In this document: positions 52,574 through 61,524 of the stretch, piece after piece
Numbering within the stretch: position 1 is the stretch's first letter
Layout: each line of letters opens with the position of its first letter
Source: JALONO01 sp038209965
GTDB lineage: Bacteria; Bacteroidota; Bacteroidia; Cytophagales; Thermoflexibacteraceae
Direction of reading: 5' to 3'
Length of the DNA stretch: 64,000 bases
Assembly: GCA_038209965.1 (NCBI GenBank)
Contig: JBBQXF010000003.1
Location: 25,420-89,419, forward strand
Program-made: the position numbers and the translations under genes
Notes under the pieces: model-generated
Told to the model about the DNA's origin: nothing
The model's input: only the letters and a program-made list of their open reading frames with translations
Database searches by the model: none

Positions 52574-53274
52574 GCGAAATAACAATCAAAGTGGGCCGTC
52601 CCCATTGTCACAGCCCAAAAGTTATCAAAAATGGTGGTAAGGTGGGTAGGCCCCAGAACTTTTTGTGCAAATCCTGCGATAAGCAGTTCATCAGCACCTA
52701 CCGCAACAAGGGGGCAGATCTCCGTGTTAAACACTTGATAACAAGTATGTTGCCAAGGAACTGTGGCATACGGGACATAGCGAGAATCTTGCGGGCCGGC
52801 TGTAAAACGGTCCTATGCGTACTGCCCCGCCAGGGAAGTTTGTGCCAGATCACCCCAAAAAAGGCCATTACCAATCAGTCCGAGTGGATGGGTGGGTCTG
52901 TATGGGGCACAAGAAAAAGGGGAAACGCTGGTTGATCCACGCTTATGCCCCCGAAACGGGCGGGGTGCTGGCCTATGTGATTGGCAAAAGGGACACCGCA
53001 ACGGTCAATAAACTGTATCAACTGCTCAAAAACATCAAGATTGATGAGTTTTGCACGGATCAATGGAAAGCATTTGCCCATGTTTTCAAGAAAGAAAACC
53101 ACCGGGTGGGAAAAGATCTGACAAGGCACATTGAAGGGGGTGAACAACGGTTTGAGGACCGGGAACAGGCGTTTTGTGAGGAAGACCACCTATTTTTCCA
53201 AGAAGGATGAAAACCACGAAGCTGCCATCAAAATCATGTTTCAGCAACGAAATTATGCGTACCATACTTTTTAA
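52574..53274 (+). mobile_element. IS1-family insertion sequence, damaged
   Basis: Two frames match InsA and InsB'. InsA part (from GTG 52591): PHCHSPKVIKNGG, FLCKSCDKQF zinc-finger, then IRDIARILRAGCKTVL HTH. InsB' part: HKKKGKRWLIHAYAPETG, YVIGKRDTATVNKLYQLL, DQWKAFAHVF, HRVGKDLTRHIE with the DDE-type residues. The switch between frames occurs at A AAA AAG (52857-52863), a textbook -1 slippery heptamer, as used by IS1 to make InsAB'. The first Cys of the zinc finger is Arg. A second indel at the GGGGG run near 53139 breaks the C-terminus. Terminal repeats could not be fixed. Confidence 0.8.
52857..52863 (+). promoter_or_regulatory. Slippery heptamer for -1 frameshifting in the IS1 transposase
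   Basis: A AAA AAG sits in the InsA frame (CCA AAA AAG) exactly where the homology passes to the -1 frame, giving an InsA-InsB' fusion. Confidence 0.7.
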
Positions 53275-53464
53275 AACACAACTAGGTTTTCAAATCCAAA
53301 CTGACTTTTTATGTGATGATCTTGAGGAAGCATCGGAAGATGCTGAAAGACTTTACCAGATTAACACCATTAAATGGATACTAATAAATTAATTGCAACA
53401 GGTCTCTTGCAACATTACAAAGAACCTTAAATGCCACTTTCTCTGAAACTAGGGCAGCAGTGCA

Positions 53465-54124
53465 TTAATATTGGTCTAGCATTATATCTTTAAATGAAAT
53501 CTTCATTTTCGTACCACCATGTATCTGTAATCCTATTTTGCCAAAATCGGGATAACTGTTTTCTGGTTCGGTATAATCAACAGTTTGGAATCCGTTCAAT
53601 ATAATAACAATTCGTCGGCCAATGCATCGTATTTCATAGTCGTTCCAATCGTTTTTGCGCAACGATTTTTCCACAATACTGGAATCTGCTTTTGCCAAAA
53701 TGACATCACGCCTTGTTTCATCATACAAGCTGCCGGTATAGCCTGGCCCTATATCAGCCTGAAACCCTACCATCTCGTTCAAGGGGGCCGTCCTATTTCG
53801 TTGTGAATTTACCTGAACACCTGCGTTGACAAAACCGGGCCCTCCTTCCAATTTAAATTTCAGTTTAAGTGTGAAATTCTTGTAATCTTTTTTTGTAGCC
53901 AGAAAATCGTTTTGCAAATGCGTAATACTGGTATCGCCGGCAGTAATAGCCCCATTTTCTATATACCAGACGTTCATATCCCCTTGCCAGCACTTCAGAT
54001 TTTTACCATTAAACAAGATGATTTGTTTTGGTTGCTTTCCTTGCCCAAAAGCCTCAGTTTGCTGCGCAAACACCGGAGATAGACAGCAATAATAAATACA
54101 ACAGGCAACGATTTTTCCTTTCAT
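53465..54124 (-). CDS. DUF1080 (3-keto-disaccharide hydrolase-like) protein
   Basis: 219 residues. Signal peptide ending VFAQQ. Concanavalin-like jelly roll with the DUF1080 landmarks: IILFNGKNLKCWQG, WYIENGAITAGD, DFLATKKDYKNFTLKLKFKL (in parts), NAGVQVNSQR, GFQADIG, KNDWNDYEIRCIGRRIVIIL (in parts), and GKIGLQIHGG. Members degrade or bind oxidised glycans in the periplasm. AT-rich compared with the PSD1 gene upstream. The 54125-54606 gap has no gene. Confidence 0.88.
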   Translation of the reverse strand: MKGKIVACCIYYCCLSPVFAQQTEAFGQGKQPKQIILFNGKNLKCWQGDMNVWYIENGAITAGDTSITHLQNDFLATKKDYKNFTLKLKFKLEGGPGFVNAGVQVNSQRNRTAPLNEMVGFQADIGPGYTGSLYDETRRDVILAKADSSIVEKSLRKNDWNDYEIRCIGRRIVIILNGFQTVDYTEPENSYPDFGKIGLQIHGGTKMKISFKDIMLDQY

Positions 54125-54606
54125 AAAAGTAAATTGAAATTAAGTAAATCTAAGAATATGTTTTGAAATTGGTGGTTAGTGAATCAGCGATTTAATAAAA
54201 TTGAGCCTTTGACATAGTCTGTGGTTTATCACATCATAAATCAAGGTAAACCGCTAAACTCGATTTTAAGGTTCAGCAATTTACCGACCCCACGGTACTC
54301 AATGAGCAATAATACAGAAATATATTGACACCGGTCATAAGATCAAAAAGACTGGCGGATGATTGTATTTGTATTTCAAAAGTTGCCGGCACGGGAAGCC
54401 AGTGACGTATCACTAACGAGAAATAATATGCTTTGCAAAGTATCTATCACCACTTCAGCAAATGGACAAAACCGGTATTTTTGATAGTATTATTGCGTAT
54501 TTATTTGAAAATGAATGGATCTGGCAGGTGGTCTGTCAAGCCAATGTCCACGGTTGTTACGTTGGGTGTAAAACTCGGTGGTTTTGCTACTTTCATGCTT
54601 CAATCC
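54125..54606. other. 480-bp region without a convincing gene
   Basis: AT-rich. No frame, hairpin with T-run or repeat was found that supports a feature. It presumably holds the promoter of the DUF1080 gene. Confidence 0.4.
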
Positions 54607-57600
54607 CTACCGTTTGGTCACCACTTCGTCCAAGTTGAACAGCGTGCTGATCACCATTGTGAGGGCGGCGTGCTCGGCCGCAGGCAGTTTTGGGTCGCGG
54701 GGGTGATCGCCGGTGGCTAGCAAGAGTGCCGCATCTTTGGGTTTCCGGCGGAAATTGGCCAGTTCCTGCTGATAAAGCTCTAGCAGAACGGTCAGCTCGG
54801 CCGGCTTGATGGATCGGAGCACTACTTGGTTGAACGCTTGGGCAATTTGCTTTTCCACATTCTTGGCCGTCCAAACCACTCCGTTGGTTGGGCTGGTTTT
54901 GGCCATTCGTTCGGCCAAAAACCGCGAGGCTTCGATCAGTTGGGGGTCGTTCATCAGCACCAATGCTTGTAACGGGGTGCTGGTATTTTGGCGTTTCACC
55001 ACGCACTGGCTGCGGGTGGCGGCATCGAAAGTGATCATGGCTGGGGGGGGCACGGTGCGCTTCCAGTAGGTGTACAGGCTGCGCCGATACAATCCTTCGC
55101 CTTGGTCGTGCTGGTATTTGACCAGTCCACGCCCCGAAGTGGTGGCTTCCCAGATGCCGTCGGGCTGATAGGGGAACACGCTCGGCCCGCCAATTTTTTC
55201 GGCCAACAAGCCACTCGTTAACAACGCTTGATCGCGGAGCATCTCGGCAGCTAGACGGACTTGGGGACCTCGGGCCAGTAGGCTGTTGTCCGGGTCGCGC
55301 TCCCGCAAGGCGGCGGGTGTGCGCGAAGACTGCCGATAAGTGGCCGACATTACCATCGTTTTGATCATTTGCTTGGTATCCCACTTGTTTTCGCGGTAAG
55401 TGACCGCCAGCCAGTCGAGCAGTTCGGGATGGGTGGGCAGGGTTCCTTGGTTGCCAAAATCCTCGACCGTGCCCACGATCCCCCGGCCAAACAGCATTTG
55501 CCAATAGCGGTTGACCGTGACGCGGGCCACTAAAGGATTGGCCGGGGCAAACAACCATTTGGCCAGCCCAAGGCGGTTGGTGGGCAATTGATCCTCAAAT
55601 TTCAGCACGCTCTCGGGGGTGCCCGGGGTCACGCGCTCGCGATGGGCATCATACGCCCCGCGATCCAAAATGAAACTGGGTCGCACCGAATCGCGCTCGG
55701 CCATCACCAACACTTCAATCAAGGGGTGGCGGAGATCGCACTCTTGCTTGCGAAGGGCAGTCAGTTCGGCCTTCAACTGCTGGTAATCAGGGTTGTTGAG
55801 CAAGGCATGGGCTTCCCGGATCGATGCTGGGGCTGGGCTGGTTTGAGCTGGATTTCCCAGCAAGAACATCTCCCAGCCGGAGAGCTGGCGCGCATACACC
55901 TTGGCGTCATCTATTTGCCCAATCAGGCCCGAATGGAACAGACGTTGGCCCAATTGCAGCTTGTTGTTGTACCCATTCCGGTTGACAGCCCGGATACTGC
56001 GGTACAGTTTGTCAAAAACAGCGGTTTGGGCGGTGGCTTGCCCGTTGACATACAATTGGATGCCGGTGGCCCGGCTCGATCCGTCATAGCTGAACCCGAT
56101 TTGGGTCCATGCCTTGACCGAGATGGGCACTTTGGCCTTCACCATGATCGTATTGTACGGCCACACATTGGTTAGCCGGACATAGACGGTATCGTAGTGG
56201 ATCGAGAGTTCCCAGCCAGCCTTGCCATCATTGTCCTCACAGACCTTGCTGATGATCCCGACTTGGTTTTCCCGTTTTTCCAAATACACCCAAGCACTGG
56301 CTGAAAAGGATTGGTAGCGTTCAAAATTACCAACCGCCGAGTCCTGAACCACCAATTTATTGTCACTTTTGAACCGAAATGCTTTACCCAGCCGGCCGGG
56401 CACAGCTTGGGGAATGGTGTCGCCCTCGGCCGTTACTTCGCGGTTGGCCGTTTTGGTCTTGAAATAATTTTGGTCGTAAGTCTTTTTCTTGTCCCAGTTG
56501 GCGGGTACTTTCCGCTTGGCCACCAGTTCCTCCCCCGTGATGTGCAACACTAGATCTTTGGTCAGATCAGGGCTGGTTGGCCCATTTCGTGCTGATTTGA
56601 AGGGCGAAGCGGCGCGGTTGACCAAAGCGGCCAGCGCTTTTTCTTTGTCCCCAATCAATTTTTTGAGTTGGGCCAACTGAGTGCGCTGGGCCTCGGTGGT
56701 CACTTCCAGCGCCGGGCCGGGCGTTTCGCGGTAGGGAATCCAACCATCTTCGGGCACATTGTTGAAAAAAGCATACAGTTTATAATATTCTTTTTGTAAC
56801 AGCGGATCGTATTTATGATCGTGGCACCGCGCACACTCAAAAGTAAGGCCCAAAAAAGTGGCGGAAAATGTATTGGTGCGGTCGGCCACGTATTCTACCC
56901 GGTATTCTTCATCAATGATTCCGCCTTCTTGGCTAATGGCGTGGTTGCGGTTGAAGCCAGTCGCGAGTTTCTGCTCGTAGGTAGCGTTGGGCAACAGATC
57001 GCCGGCCAATTGCCAGGTCACAAACTGGTCAAACGGCAGGTTTTGGTTGTAGGCTTTGATCACCCATTCGCGCCACGGGTACTGGGTGCGGGGCATATCA
57101 TCTTGGTATCCGTGGGTGTCGGCATAGCGGGCCACGTCGAGCCAAACGGTCGCCATCCGCTCACCGAAGCGGGGAGAAGCCAGCAACCGATCCACCACTT
57201 TGGCAAATGCGTTCGTACTTTGGTCACTCACAAAATCAGCCACTTCTTGAGGAGTGGGCGGGAGCCCGGTCAGGTCGAAAGTGACCCGGCGGAGGAGCGT
57301 ATGTTTTTGGGCTTCTGGTTGGGGCGATAAATTTTCGCGCTCCAATCGGGCCAGCACATAATTATCGATGGGGTTTCGGGGCCAATTGGCTGCTTTTACC
57401 GTTGGCACTTGGGCGATTTGGGGTGGGATAAACGACCAGTGCGGCTTCCATTTCGCCCCTTGCTCGATCCATTTGCCAATCACCGCTTTCTCGTATTCGG
57501 ACAGTTTGAGGTTGGATTCGGGCGGGGGCATTACTTCGTCCGGGTCGCTATGGATGATCCGTTTCCAGACTTCGCTCCCGTGCAGATCGCCCGCCAGGAT

Positions 57601-57885
57601 GGCCACTTGACCGCTTTCGGCCAAGGCTTTCATGGCGCCGGCTTCGTTGTCCAGCCGGAGGTTCGCTTTGCGGCCCGTGCTGGAGGGCCCGTGGCAGGCA
57701 TAGCACCGATCCGACATTATGGGCCGGACGTGGAAGTTGAAATCCACTACTTCGGGCAAGCCCGCCACTTGATCAAATTCGGAGGTAGTAGTGCAGCTTT
57801 TCAAGGTGAGCGAAGCCGCCACTGCACCCGCAAAGACCAGCAAAGAGGAAGGAAATAACCAACGGGAAATGTTGTGTGTTTTCAT
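54607..57885 (-). CDS. PSD1-type c-type cytochrome protein (DUF1549-LamG-DUF1553)
   Basis: 1092 residues. Lipoprotein-like N-terminus (LTLKSC, Cys31), then the heme site CYACH (61-65) in a planctomycete-type cytochrome domain. DUF1549 follows (about 165-370; DNYVLARLERENL, RRVTFDLTGLPPT, RFGERMATVWLDVARYADTHG in parts). A LamG-like beta-sandwich is inserted at about 470-660, then DUF1553 (about 740-1070; LATWL-like opening, NRYWQMLFGRGIVGTVEDFG in parts). Such proteins usually travel with a DUF1501 sulfatase-like partner; none is present here. Probably periplasmic, linked to oxidation or breakdown of glycans. Confidence 0.92.
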   Translation of the reverse strand: MKTHNISRWLFPSSLLVFAGAVAASLTLKSCTTTSEFDQVAGLPEVVDFNFHVRPIMSDRCYACHGPSSTGRKANLRLDNEAGAMKALAESGQVAILAGDLHGSEVWKRIIHSDPDEVMPPPESNLKLSEYEKAVIGKWIEQGAKWKPHWSFIPPQIAQVPTVKAANWPRNPIDNYVLARLERENLSPQPEAQKHTLLRRVTFDLTGLPPTPQEVADFVSDQSTNAFAKVVDRLLASPRFGERMATVWLDVARYADTHGYQDDMPRTQYPWREWVIKAYNQNLPFDQFVTWQLAGDLLPNATYEQKLATGFNRNHAISQEGGIIDEEYRVEYVADRTNTFSATFLGLTFECARCHDHKYDPLLQKEYYKLYAFFNNVPEDGWIPYRETPGPALEVTTEAQRTQLAQLKKLIGDKEKALAALVNRAASPFKSARNGPTSPDLTKDLVLHITGEELVAKRKVPANWDKKKTYDQNYFKTKTANREVTAEGDTIPQAVPGRLGKAFRFKSDNKLVVQDSAVGNFERYQSFSASAWVYLEKRENQVGIISKVCEDNDGKAGWELSIHYDTVYVRLTNVWPYNTIMVKAKVPISVKAWTQIGFSYDGSSRATGIQLYVNGQATAQTAVFDKLYRSIRAVNRNGYNNKLQLGQRLFHSGLIGQIDDAKVYARQLSGWEMFLLGNPAQTSPAPASIREAHALLNNPDYQQLKAELTALRKQECDLRHPLIEVLVMAERDSVRPSFILDRGAYDAHRERVTPGTPESVLKFEDQLPTNRLGLAKWLFAPANPLVARVTVNRYWQMLFGRGIVGTVEDFGNQGTLPTHPELLDWLAVTYRENKWDTKQMIKTMVMSATYRQSSRTPAALRERDPDNSLLARGPQVRLAAEMLRDQALLTSGLLAEKIGGPSVFPYQPDGIWEATTSGRGLVKYQHDQGEGLYRRSLYTYWKRTVPPPAMITFDAATRSQCVVKRQNTSTPLQALVLMNDPQLIEASRFLAERMAKTSPTNGVVWTAKNVEKQIAQAFNQVVLRSIKPAELTVLLELYQQELANFRRKPKDAALLLATGDHPRDPKLPAAEHAALTMVISTLFNLDEVVTKR

Positions 57886-58317
57886 GACTGGGCCGATTCG
57901 GTTAATTGGCCAGCTAATTTAGCGATTGTCCACCAAAATACGCTCATCCACGAAAACAATCGGCCATAGACGGGCAAGAAGTCCGGCTTCTGCCCCCATC
58001 CAAAATTGATTTACTACTTGTTGGGGAAAAATAATTGATTGCAATAACGTGTATTGGTTGCTAAAATCACTTTGGGGAGCTTATAACTTTAGGATTCGTT
58101 GTTTTTCGAAAATCAATAAGTTATAAGATTTTACAAGCTCTAGGATTCGGAAATGAGCACCTTTATTCGTAGGGAAGGTGCTCATTTCTTACCAAATAAG
58201 TAGAAAATGAACTTATCGGAGACGTTGATTGGCAAAAGGCAATTTTTAGCCGATCGATTACCGAAGCATATAAACGCATTTATTTGATAGGACTGGGCCA
58301 ATGAAAGAATCCAGCCG
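57886..58317. repeat. Intergenic region with a 14-bp perfect hairpin and dispersed repeat copy 2
   Basis: GAAATGAGCACCTT (58150-58163) pairs with AAGGTGCTCATTTC (58175-58188). It overlaps a sequence (58182-58275) that matches 31382-31475 in order and spacing: TCATTTCT, AATAAGTAGAAAATGAAC, and later GATTACCGAAGC. No gene is seen. Confidence 0.5.
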
Positions 58318-59229
58318 CTAGTCCAACAGACTGGCCAACTCGTCCAGCATCGTTTTCACTTTAGCCAACAGTTTTTGATCGCGTTTTTCAACGGCTTTTT
58401 CAATCGTTTTGACAATCTCCACTTTGAGGGCCAGCATTTGCTCGTCGGGGGTGATCACCAGTTCGGGGGCAACCACCCGAAATGCGGTACGGGCAGTGCC
58501 CAAAGCTTTCATGAATGGTGCTCCTTCCACTATCAGTTCACCCACCCGGCGGAGGATGCGCTCATCTTCGTTCTCGAGGCTCAACAGTTCCATTTTGGGC
58601 AACCGGACCGTGCGGTTCAGGATGTCTTTGCGGAGCTGGTCGTTCCCGCCGGTGATCTTCTCCAACACTTCAACGAATTTTTCATCCCGCCGAATCGTCT
58701 TGTCCGATACCTTGTGCAGCTCGGCCAAGCGTTCGGAAGTTTTTAGGCCATCGCCCGTTTTTTCCGTTCCGTCTTTTTTGGGGCGGCCCTGTTGTTGTTT
58801 CTCGGCGCGATATTGAATGCCGCGCAGGTAACTTTTCCATTCCTCGGTCAGGTTGCGCTTGCCCAACTGATTGTTGATCATCCAGTCTTTGGCGGCTTCC
58901 TCATCGGCAAACTCCCGAAAAATATACTTGAAATCGTAGCCAAATTTAATGATCAGTTCCTCGCGGTGTTCACTGCAAATCCGAAACCGGTTGTGCCCAT
59001 CCACCAACACCACCTGGTCGCCCTGCTGCCAGACCACCAGCGGATCGCGGCACCCCTCGGCGCGGATATTGGCGGTCAATTGGCCATATTCTTCGTTGGT
59101 AAGCGCTGGGATCAGGTTTTCCAGCCCCGGCCATTTGACGATGGCCGCCTTCACTGCCCCGTCGTCATCCCGCATTTGCTCGCGGGCGCGCTCGGTAATT
59201 TCCCCAAAAGTAAATTTCTTCTTGCTCAT
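58318..59229 (-). CDS. ParB/Srx-like N-terminal domain protein
   Basis: 303 residues. The ParB/Srx domain (about 40-140) shows LTANIRAEGCRDPLVVW and the nucleotide-contacting VDGHNRFRI (77-84). A central HTH-like part follows: LAELHKVSDKTIRRDEKFVE, as in KorB/ParB-type proteins. A C-terminal helical region (about 265-303) may dimerise. There is no adjacent ParA; the only ParA in the window is 55 kb away. It could be its partner on a circular replicon or an unrelated regulator. The CTP-binding GxxRxxA motif is not clearly kept. Confidence 0.82.
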   Translation of the reverse strand: MSKKKFTFGEITERAREQMRDDDGAVKAAIVKWPGLENLIPALTNEEYGQLTANIRAEGCRDPLVVWQQGDQVVLVDGHNRFRICSEHREELIIKFGYDFKYIFREFADEEAAKDWMINNQLGKRNLTEEWKSYLRGIQYRAEKQQQGRPKKDGTEKTGDGLKTSERLAELHKVSDKTIRRDEKFVEVLEKITGGNDQLRKDILNRTVRLPKMELLSLENEDERILRRVGELIVEGAPFMKALGTARTAFRVVAPELVITPDEQMLALKVEIVKTIEKAVEKRDQKLLAKVKTMLDELASLLD

Positions 59230-59620
59230 ATCGGTGGACTCAGGGCCGGGGCTTTCGGTAAATTGCCCGGCCAGTCGGCTTTGCTCTAGTGGCCAAAGTT
59301 AGGGAAAAAAATAACTGGGTATTGCTAATTTTGCCCCGGTAATGGGTGGCAAACCAAAAAACAGCGAGGGTTTTTGTCTTTCTCATTCTTCAATCCGTGT
59401 TAATGATGAAATAATTAGTCAAACTAGCTTTATTGGTTGCTGTCATTTTGGGCTGGTCAAGCTGGGCCTCCCACCAACCAACCTGCGCAGATCAACGGAC
59501 TGGGCAGGCGCGAACTGGGCAGAGTGGTTGGTTCGGGATGATTGACCAAGAAAAAATACCGGGATCGTTGAACCGGGGCTTAATCCAATCGGTCGTGGTT
59601 GGGCCATCCCGGTCGTCAAG
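59230..59620. other. 390-bp region without a convincing gene
   Basis: Upstream region of the ParB-like gene. Small frames only, none with recognisable features. Confidence 0.4.
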
Positions 59621-60391
59621 TTATTCATACAACTCATCATTGGGCGTGGCTTCCAGTTCCACCAAAAAGTCGGCTATTTCGCGACAACAATCGGTCAAGT
59701 ATTTAGCTGCTTTTTCGGCAGTTGCTTGGGCCGGGTTGCCCACACCAGTATCGGCAGTCACTTGGGTCCAGGCTCGCTGGGCCGTTACCCAACCGTCGCG
59801 GAGGCCCTTGATCCGGAATTTTTTGGCATACCCATCGCCCCATTCGCTTTTGGGCAATACCAGATCCGGGGCAATGTGCAAGATCGCGCTGGTTTCCATC
59901 TCGCCAGCGTGGTCGCCCGGTTCGTCGAAGTAGTGGTTCCAATTGACCGCCCGGAACCAATTGACCGCCGAGACAAACACGTCAGGAAAGGAAACCGATA
60001 GTTCCCGGATCATTTGTTTAAATTCATTGCCACCGTGCCCATTTAAAATCACCAATTTGTGGATCTGTTGGCGGTTAAGCACATCGATCAAGTCTTTGAG
60101 CAGGGCAAGCTGGGTGGAGGGGTTCATGTTGAGGCAGAGCTTTACATCGAGCTGGCCAGTGTTGACCCCAAAGGGCACAGTGGGCAACACTATCACCTTG
60201 GCCCCAGCCTCCCACGCCAATCGGGCAGCCTCGGCGGCAACATAATCGCACTGGATGGTGTCCACGGCGTAGGGCAAGTGGTAGTTGTGGGCTTCGGTGG
60301 CCCCCCAAGGGAGGATCGCCACTTTGTAGTCAGTTTCTTTGACCGTTTTCCAATTGGTTTCGGCGAGCAAATAGGGTCTAGGTTCGGGCAT
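59621..60391 (-). CDS. Creatininase-family amidohydrolase
   Basis: 256 residues. Metal ligands of the family are seen: Glu33 and His35 in GATEAH, Asp44 in YAVDT, His119 in NGHGGN, and Glu164 in HAGEMETS. Family members include creatininase, MftE and 2-amino-5-formylamino-6-ribosylaminopyrimidinone formamide hydrolases. The substrate here is open; its neighbours do not decide. It is divergent from the MocA-like gene (35 bp apart), so they may share control. Confidence 0.9.
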   Translation of the reverse strand: MPEPRPYLLAETNWKTVKETDYKVAILPWGATEAHNYHLPYAVDTIQCDYVAAEAARLAWEAGAKVIVLPTVPFGVNTGQLDVKLCLNMNPSTQLALLKDLIDVLNRQQIHKLVILNGHGGNEFKQMIRELSVSFPDVFVSAVNWFRAVNWNHYFDEPGDHAGEMETSAILHIAPDLVLPKSEWGDGYAKKFRIKGLRDGWVTAQRAWTQVTADTGVGNPAQATAEKAAKYLTDCCREIADFLVELEATPNDELYE

Positions 60392-60426
60392 TGCTTTTTT
60401 GCGCTAAATTTACACAAAAAACGGGT

Positions 60427-61026
60427 TTGAACATTGGAACCATTTTATTGGCCGCTGGGGCCTCGCGTCGCTTGGGGCAGCCCAAACAGCTCCTCGCCAT
60501 CGCCGGCCAGTCGCTTTTGCGCCGGAGTGCGGAGGTCGCTTTGGGAATTGGCCCGGGGGCAGCCGTGGTGGTGCTGGGTTCCCACCATGACCTGATCGCG
60601 CCCGAGCTGGCTAGGCTGCCGTTGCAAACGGTGGTCAATCCCGAGTGGGCCACTGGCATGGCCTCCTCGCTCCAGGTGGGATTGGCGGCGGTGCTGGCGC
60701 AGCAACCGAGTACCGAAGCTGTTTTGGTCCTGCTGTGTGACCAGCCCTTCCTTGGCGCCGAGGTTTTGCGGAACTTGGTGGCTACATTTGGCCAAACTGG
60801 CAGTCCCATCGTTGCCTCGCGCTACGCCAACGGTGTTTTGGGGGTTCCCATCCTATTCTCCCAACAATTGTTCCCCGAGTTGCGCTTGCTCACCGGCGAT
60901 GCGGGGGCCCGCAAGCTGCTCGCCCAATGGCCCGATCTGGTTCAGACGATCGATTTCCCCGAAGGCCTGCTGGATGTGGATACCCCCGAAGATTGGGCCC
61001 AGATCCAAGCGCAATTGAACCGTTAA
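60427..61026 (+). CDS. MocA/MobA-like nucleotidyltransferase
   Basis: 199 residues from TTG 60427; the frame is open to 60391 but the protein fold begins at IGTILLAAGASRRLGQPKQL (residues 2-21), the NTP-binding loop. Other landmarks are NPEWATGMASSLQVG, VLLCDQPFLGAEVL with the metal Asp, and GDAGARKLL near the end; the C-terminus DVDTPEDWAQI is typical. MocA attaches CMP to molybdopterin, making the MCD cofactor of xanthine dehydrogenase-type enzymes, and one of these (46.2 kb) lies on the same window. An exact substrate (CTP or GTP) is inferred. Confidence 0.87.
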   Translation: MNIGTILLAAGASRRLGQPKQLLAIAGQSLLRRSAEVALGIGPGAAVVVLGSHHDLIAPELARLPLQTVVNPEWATGMASSLQVGLAAVLAQQPSTEAVLVLLCDQPFLGAEVLRNLVATFGQTGSPIVASRYANGVLGVPILFSQQLFPELRLLTGDAGARKLLAQWPDLVQTIDFPEGLLDVDTPEDWAQIQAQLNR

Positions 61027-61068
61027 CAACCTATATTTGCAACATTGTTGCATTAACTAACCTCACTC

Positions 61069-61524
61069 ATGGGACTCAGAATCCTTTTATTGCTCGGTTT
61101 CACTGGTATTTGCGCGTTTGTTCACCCACTCAAAACTCAGGGCCAGGGCCAAAAACTGGGTTGGGAAGTGCTGGCCAACCTTGGCTGGGAGAAAAAATAC
61201 AACCAAGAGTATAAGCAAGAATTTACCTATCCCAAGTTTCCGCCGTCGATCAAAAGTTGGCAGGGCAAAGAAGTGATTGTCAAAGGCTATTTATTGCCCG
61301 TGGATGTGGGCGGTAAATATGTGGTGCTCTCACGGTTTCCTTTCGAGAGCTGCTTCTTTTGTGGGGGGGCGGGGCCCGAATCAGTGATGCAAGTTTATAT
61401 GAAAAACCCATTCAAGATCCGCCGCAAAATGGTGACCTTCAAGGGCAAACTGCGGCTCAACGACACCAATGTGGACGATCTGATCTATATTTTGGAAGCG
61501 GCCGAGATGATGCCCGATTTGTAG
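61069..61524 (+). CDS. Secreted DUF3299-like protein
   Basis: 151 residues. Signal peptide to about residue 25 (ILLLLGFTGICAFVHPL). The core has SWQGKEVIVKGYLLPVDVGG and SCFFCGGAGPESVMQVYM, with a Cys-x-x-Cys-like pair (FESCFFCG), then KGKLRLNDTNVDDLIYILE. The strand order suits an OB-like fold, as in DUF3299 proteins of marine Bacteroidota. The paired Cys may bind a metal or form a disulfide. It follows the MocA-like gene by 42 bp. Confidence 0.65.
   Translation: MGLRILLLLGFTGICAFVHPLKTQGQGQKLGWEVLANLGWEKKYNQEYKQEFTYPKFPPSIKSWQGKEVIVKGYLLPVDVGGKYVVLSRFPFESCFFCGGAGPESVMQVYMKNPFKIRRKMVTFKGKLRLNDTNVDDLIYILEAAEMMPDL

Noticed and set aside
54593..55558. 321-codon second - strand frame inside the PSD1 gene
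   Set aside because: It is in another frame of the same gene and rich in Pro/Arg/Ser; the DUF1553 homology is in the other frame.
59342..59545. 67-codon + strand frame upstream of the creatininase gene
   Set aside because: Trp/Ser/Cys-rich with no features. It lies in the promoter region of the ParB-like gene.
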